From positions 2,856,001 to 2,920,000 of the forward strand of contig NZ_CP126093.1 in assembly GCF_030123065.1 (NCBI RefSeq): a stretch of 64,000 nucleotides of DNA, in the 5' to 3' direction. Under the pieces are notes generated by a model. The model was not told the DNA's origin. It was given only the letters and a program-made list of their open reading frames with translations, and ran no database searches. Below, in pieces: positions 60,299-64,000 of this stretch. This DNA comes from Neobacillus sp. DY30 (GTDB taxonomy: Bacteria; Bacillota; Bacilli; Bacillales; Cytobacillaceae). The position numbers and the translations under genes were made by a program. Position 1 is the stretch's first letter. Each line of letters opens with the position of its first letter.

Positions 60299-60766
60299 AT
60301 GGTTAAATTGGTTATTTGGTCTTTATTTATTATTCCTTGGATTACTTTAATCTTTTTAGACCGATCAGCAATTCGGAGATATATGCCAGTCGCTTTACTA
60401 GCCACAGTGTTCAACACAATATTGGCACAAATGGCTTGGTCATATAACTGGTGGAAATTTAAAGAGACTCTTTTTAGCTGGGACAAAATAGCACCATTAT
60501 TTACTGTATACAGCATATTCTTGGTCGGAACAATCTGGATATTTTATTTTACATTTCGAAAATTTTGGGTGTATATAATGGTTAATTTAATAATCGATCT
60601 TTTCTACGGGATGGGTCTTATTAAAATTTTAAACAAACTCGAGATAAGAGAATCTGGTAGTTTTACACCACTTAAAAATCTTTTGGCAATGACCATACTA
60701 GCTGTCATTTTATATCTTTATCAGTTATGGCAGGAAGATATCTTTGATAAGGAAAAAGTTAAGTAA
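60299..60766 (+). CDS. CBO0543-family membrane protein
   Basis: This 155-residue protein has about five hydrophobic segments. It has the family features AQMAWSYNWWKFKETLFSWD, FLVGTIWIFYFTFRKFWVY and ILAVILYLYQLWQED. The layout matches the proteins at 28386 and 35238. SD CGGAGAGG precedes the ATG at 60299. Function is unknown. Confidence 0.78.
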   Translation: MVKLVIWSLFIIPWITLIFLDRSAIRRYMPVALLATVFNTILAQMAWSYNWWKFKETLFSWDKIAPLFTVYSIFLVGTIWIFYFTFRKFWVYIMVNLIIDLFYGMGLIKILNKLEIRESGSFTPLKNLLAMTILAVILYLYQLWQEDIFDKEKVK

Positions 60767-60818
60767 AATTCATTCGATACCTAATAATAAAGAAGGACTT
60801 CTTCTTCAATTAACCACT

Positions 60819-60888
60819 GCGATGCTTCATTAACGAAGGATCGCTTTTTCCTATTCAAATAACGGGGAAGTTTATTTACTAAGAAATG
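60819..60888 (+). terminator. Terminator followed by a copy of the dispersed hairpin repeat
   Basis: GCGATGCTTC-ATTAAC-GAAGGATCGC (one mismatch) with five T ends the CBO0543 gene. TTCAAATAACGGGGAAGTTTATTT (split here as TTCAAATAA, CGGGGAAG, TTTATTT) follows directly at about 60853-60876. Confidence 0.75.
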
Positions 60889-60977
60889 ATTAAATTTATT
60901 GAATAAATAGAGGGATTTTAATAATAATTATCGAAAACACTCATAGTTATTTATCCGAAAGTATCATGGAGGAAGAA

Positions 60978-61919
60978 ATGAAGAAAGTAATATACATGAT
61001 TAATCCGAGTTCAAAAGTGGCTGGTGTTTCGTTATTAGAATTGAAAAAAACAGAAAAAGCACTTGGTGCTATTTTTCCGGAGGAATATAAAGAACTTTTT
61101 TTATCAACGAATGGAGCAAAATTTGGTGATTGGACTTTGTTCCCTATTCGAACTAATGAACAATCAGCATCAACAGTTGATATTGTAAAACATAATTGGG
61201 AGAAAAGTGCGGTAAATATACCGACTGATATAATTTTTATTGGTGAAAATATCAATGGTGATAAACTTTGCTACCGTATTAGAAAAAGATTTATGCAGGA
61301 ACTAATCTTTATTTGGAATAATAAAACAGGCATAAGCGATTGTAAAGCATCAACTCTAAGCCAATTTATTGATTGGTATGTGCCGAAAATGAATACTAAA
61401 ACGCCTAAAACAATTGGTACTTTTACAGTAGAAAGTGGAAAGTTAATTGTTACGGATCCATGTTATCCGTCCGATGAAGAAGACCTGCAAATCATACTTT
61501 TAAATGTGAAAAATGGGAAATGGACAGCAGTCATTACCTACACAGATGAAGAAGTGGTTGAAAGTTTACTTGTATTTTATGGACAAAAGATACCAAGTGG
61601 AAAATGGCATGATTGTGATAAACCGATTGGAGTTGACTCGGCCCAAGCTGGAATCTTTGATCTTGCATTATTCGGGAGAGATGACGCTATCCAATATGAA
61701 CTGAAAAATGTTCATGACATAGAGATAGATGAAGTTGGATTAAAATATTATGTTGCATGTTGTGATATGGTTGATACTAATGCACAGGGGGGTGTTGTTC
61801 CAGGTGGTGCGGTTGCCATGTCTGGTTATGGTGACGGAATGTACGAGGTGAAAATAAAATATAACATTTCTAAAGAGGTTGTTGGAGTAAGGATCGAATT
61901 TGGAGATGATGAGGATTAA
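60978..61919 (+). CDS. SMI1/KNR4 (SUKH) domain fused to DUF4241
   Basis: The 313-residue protein has an N-terminal SUKH domain (about 10-140; ALGAIFPEEYKELFLSTNG, FGDWTLFPI). A C-terminal DUF4241 domain follows (about 155-310; GKLIVTDPCYPSDE, GVDSAQAGIFDLALFG, GDGMYEVKIKYN). SUKH proteins usually neutralise polymorphic or contact-dependent toxins. An ATG at 60966 overlaps the SD GGAGGA, so the ATG at 60978 is used. No toxin gene is adjacent, so it is an orphan immunity-type protein or an unrelated use of the fold. Confidence 0.8.
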   Translation: MKKVIYMINPSSKVAGVSLLELKKTEKALGAIFPEEYKELFLSTNGAKFGDWTLFPIRTNEQSASTVDIVKHNWEKSAVNIPTDIIFIGENINGDKLCYRIRKRFMQELIFIWNNKTGISDCKASTLSQFIDWYVPKMNTKTPKTIGTFTVESGKLIVTDPCYPSDEEDLQIILLNVKNGKWTAVITYTDEEVVESLLVFYGQKIPSGKWHDCDKPIGVDSAQAGIFDLALFGRDDAIQYELKNVHDIEIDEVGLKYYVACCDMVDTNAQGGVVPGGAVAMSGYGDGMYEVKIKYNISKEVVGVRIEFGDDED

Positions 61920-61987
61920 TATTTTAGAGACGTATAGTGAAGATAGACTTGTTCTTTTTTAACTGTCGGGGGCTTAAGTTCACATTT

Positions 61988-62010
61988 GGCTGCTTCGGCA
62001 GTTTTTTTGT
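61988..62010 (+). terminator. Terminator with UUCG tetraloop
   Basis: CTGC-TTCG-GCAG (61990-62001) is followed by seven T. The UUCG loop makes a very stable hairpin. Confidence 0.8.
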
Positions 62011-62092
62011 TTGTTCCTCTAACGGTGCAGTGTCAGTTTTTTTAGTTATATCACATTGATTGAAATATGCCAATCAACTCTTCCACTAACAG

Positions 62093-62121
62093 AAAAAGGC
62101 ATGGTCTTTAGCCTTTTTTCC
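62093..62121. terminator. Bidirectional terminator
   Basis: AAAAAGGC...GCCTTTTTT with a 10-nt loop is usable by both strands. Confidence 0.7.
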
Positions 62122-62211
62122 TTAAAATAATTTACCAGTAATGGCTCCGCCTACTCCAATTACCATGATAGACACACATGCAATCCCACTAATAATAGAA
62201 TAATTAATCAT
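62122..62211 (-). CDS. Possible 29-residue membrane peptide or gene remnant
   Basis: The minus-strand frame reads MINYSIISGIACVSIMVIGV plus GGAITGKLF and stop. The single hydrophobic helix ends next to a good terminator, as a real 3' end would, but the ATG at 62211 has no clear SD. It may be the C-terminal remnant of a small membrane protein. The rest of the 62212-62425 gap shows no gene. Confidence 0.35.
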   Translation of the reverse strand: MINYSIISGIACVSIMVIGVGGAITGKLF

Positions 62212-62425
62212 TGTTAAGAACTTGCTTTTTTGATGTTAAGGTTCTGTTAATGATTTCCCAAAAAAACGCGGTAAAGGTGGCAGTCTACGTGGATTAATCC
62301 CATTCAAATATGCTCACATTTTTGTAAAATATTCGTTTTCTTTCCGTTTGACTGGACATAATGGTAAAAAAGGTCGATGTTGGCTCTAGCGGATGTCTGG
62401 AGTCCAATAATGAGGAGAAAAAACG

Positions 62426-63295
62426 ATGTATGAAATAACCGTAAAACTTCCAGCCAAAAAGATTGAAAGAATCATTCCCCACTTATATCAAATGGGATAT
62501 CATCAAACCTTTTATGAGGTTCCATTAGATGTTGTTACAGATGCCAATGGTTATGCCTTTGTAGAGAGAAAGAATGAAAACACAGACCTTAATATCTATA
62601 TCAACGATTTTATCGAAGCAAGGGAACGGCATAAGTTAGTAGAATTATTAAATATTGATGAGTCCAGTTTGGTCGTGAGGAAAGTCAATGAGTTGAATTA
62701 CCAGCAATCATTTGATGATATTTTTCTTGAGAATGGCTGGGTGATCACTACACCATCTAGAATCAGCCATTACGATAGAGGAAAGCAGATTGTCCTCGAC
62801 TCTCAAGGGAATTTTGGTACAGGCTATCATGAAACCACGAGGGATTGTTTACACTTTATTTTAAATCATGATTTCCAAGGATGTAGTGTTGCAGACATTG
62901 GAGCAGGATCAGGGGTATTAAGTATAGCTGCGGCAATCAAAGGAGCCACCACTATCGATACGTATGATATTCAGCCGGTTGAGCGGGAAATTCTCTATCA
63001 GTGTGAGCTGAATAATGTAAAGCCGGTGAATGTGGTTCAAAGTGATTTAATCAAAAATAAAAACAGAATCCATAAAGTATATGACTGGGTCTTTCTTAAT
63101 ATTGGAACACAAGAAAATATGGAAATCCTTCACGCCCAAAGACTATTAAATTGCAAGAAGACTGCCTTTATATGTTCAGGTATGCTTGAATGGAATTTTC
63201 AAATGGTAGAGTCTTTGTTTAAAGCAGAAGGGTTCAGGTTGGAGGATAAGAAACATAGTAACGAATGGGTCACATGCCTTTTTAAAGCGAATTAA
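62426..63295 (+). CDS. PrmA-like methyltransferase (ribosomal protein L11 methyltransferase family)
   Basis: The 289-residue protein has a poorly conserved N-terminal domain (1-115). A SAM-dependent methyltransferase domain follows, with GTGYHETTRDCLHFIL (PrmA reads GTGxHxTT), VADIGAGSGVLSIAAAIKGA (SAM motif I) and WVFLNIGTQENM in place of the PrmA NIxxxxL motif. Genuine PrmA is usually next to dnaJ; this copy stands alone, so it is likely a paralog with another substrate. SD TGAGGAG precedes the ATG at 62426. Confidence 0.75.
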   Translation: MYEITVKLPAKKIERIIPHLYQMGYHQTFYEVPLDVVTDANGYAFVERKNENTDLNIYINDFIEARERHKLVELLNIDESSLVVRKVNELNYQQSFDDIFLENGWVITTPSRISHYDRGKQIVLDSQGNFGTGYHETTRDCLHFILNHDFQGCSVADIGAGSGVLSIAAAIKGATTIDTYDIQPVEREILYQCELNNVKPVNVVQSDLIKNKNRIHKVYDWVFLNIGTQENMEILHAQRLLNCKKTAFICSGMLEWNFQMVESLFKAEGFRLEDKKHSNEWVTCLFKAN

Positions 63296-63328
63296 TTTTG
63301 TGTAAAACTTTTTCATAAGGCATAGAAT

Positions 63329-63355
63329 AGCAGGGCCGCGTTAGATCCCTGCTTT
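63329..63355. terminator. Bidirectional terminator
   Basis: AGCAGGG/CCCTGCT with an 11-nt loop lies between the convergent methyltransferase and GtrA genes. T-rich tails are short on both sides. Confidence 0.65.
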
Positions 63356-63364
63356 CAATCCGTT

Positions 63365-63748
63365 CTATTTAAAAGTCCAATAATTATTCAAGATAAAATT
63401 GATGATAGGAATAATCAATGTAGTGACGACTTCTCCTACTGCATAATGAAGAGTAAAAACATTTACAACTAAAAACATAATGACCGTATTCAATGTGAAA
63501 CCAATCGCTGATACAGCGAGAAAGCGTATCAATTTATTGTAAGAAAAGTCACTCCCAAAGGTAAACCTTCTGTTTAGTAGAAACGAAAAATAAGTCATGA
63601 TGACAAAGGAAACAGCTGATCCGAGTATGGGATTTCTACCAAACAGCTCTACTAATACGAATACGGATATATAATAAATGAGTACGCTTATGCAGCCTAC
63701 AGCACTGTATTTAATGAATTTATCCAATAGTTCTTTACTTACTTGCAT
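63365..63748 (-). CDS. GtrA-family membrane protein
   Basis: The 127-residue protein has four membrane helices. It shows the GtrA pattern: FIKYSAVGCISVLIYYISVF, SFVIMTYFSFLLNRRFTF, IRFLAVSAIGFTLNTVIMF and the C-terminal NFILNNYWTFK. GtrA proteins help move lipid-linked sugars for teichoic acid or other surface glycans. A Pro/Arg-poor start at 63748 has an SD (GAGAGGC). No glycosyltransferase gene is visible within the window; it may lie beyond the edge. Confidence 0.88.
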   Translation of the reverse strand: MQVSKELLDKFIKYSAVGCISVLIYYISVFVLVELFGRNPILGSAVSFVIMTYFSFLLNRRFTFGSDFSYNKLIRFLAVSAIGFTLNTVIMFLVVNVFTLHYAVGEVVTTLIIPIINFILNNYWTFK

Positions 63749-64000
63749 TCTTACAGCCTCTCATTGCTAGATTGTTTACTGAAATCGGTGTGTTAACGTT
63801 TAGATTATATCTTTTCGGGTTTAGTTAATCAACTACAGGATTATTTGAACCTCTGAAAATAAGGAGAGGTCGATTCATTTTACATGAGTGCATACCGCGC
63901 TATTAAGGTTATACTCTGTTATCACTGAATATTGATTTCAAATTATAAAAATGCAAGGGTTAAACCGTGCGATTTCTATTGTTTTTAGTCTCTATTATTA
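63749..64000. other. Window end, no gene seen
   Basis: AT-rich upstream region of the GtrA gene. I see no further coding or RNA feature. Confidence 0.4.

Noticed and set aside
62270..62425. T-box-like leader before the PrmA-like gene (AAAGGTGGCAG)
   Set aside because: The T-box sequence with ACCGCG and a specifier stem cannot be found, and the gene is not an amino-acid gene.

Overview
The window is low-GC Bacillaceae DNA from an aerobic, endospore-forming relative of Bacillus. Evidence is a gerA-B-C germinant-receptor operon with a sigma-G-type promoter, sporulation-linked DUF1657/YetF genes, AGGAGG-type ribosome sites, perfect CcpA cre boxes, a SigV-type ECF sigma factor and class IV PHA synthase genes (phaR-phaC). 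The genus could be Neobacillus, but that is a guess. No tRNA, rRNA, CRISPR array, IS transposase or prophage was seen.

Layout. 1-5 kb: a LysR fragment, two VanY-type DD-carboxypeptidases flanking sigV and a shortened anti-sigma gene (rsiV), then a small conserved protein. 5-9 kb: gerA-gerB-gerC on the minus strand. 9-15 kb: two further LysR paralogs around a 1,378-residue subtilase that ends in a dockerin-like module. 15-26 kb: an alcohol/fatty-acid block (acyl-CoA synthetase, aldehyde dehydrogenase, iron alcohol dehydrogenase), an alkylsulfatase-like metallo-beta-lactamase protein, an MFS transporter, and phasin-phaR-phaC. Together these could turn alkyl sulfates or long alcohols into acyl-CoA and carbon storage. 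26-28 kb: a XylR_N/V4R/PucR aromatic-type regulator. 28-36 kb: an accessory stretch of small genes, orphan immunity-type genes, gene fragments and hairpin repeats. 36-40 kb: a partial aromatic meta-cleavage pathway (flavin monooxygenase, catechol 2,3-dioxygenase, hydrolase, 5'-truncated hydratase) with a cre box, ending in two hairpin-repeat arrays. 40.7-47.3 kb: a signalling module (hybrid kinase, CheR, REC-PAS-kinase, sugar-type binding protein).

49.5-56.4 kb is an arsenic island. It holds an ArsN1-like acetyltransferase, arsR-acr3-arsC, arsD-arsA, a HesB-like gene with an in-frame TGA at its conserved Cys position, and a second regulon (arsR2, a small Cys-rich gene, arsI). The two regulons carry different operator dyads: ATATAAGTA-AA-TACTTATAT for the first and AATCAA-N6-TTGATT (seven copies) for the second. 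The HesB-like reading frame continues cleanly past the TGA, and a hairpin of bacterial SECIS type lies at the expected distance, so it is a candidate selenoprotein. This is the most notable finding.

56.4-64 kb: gene fragments, a DUF3231 protein, glnK-amtB behind a GlnR/TnrA box, a CBO0543 membrane protein, an SMI1/DUF4241 protein, a PrmA-like methyltransferase and a GtrA protein.

All family assignments come from reading motifs by eye; no database search was run.
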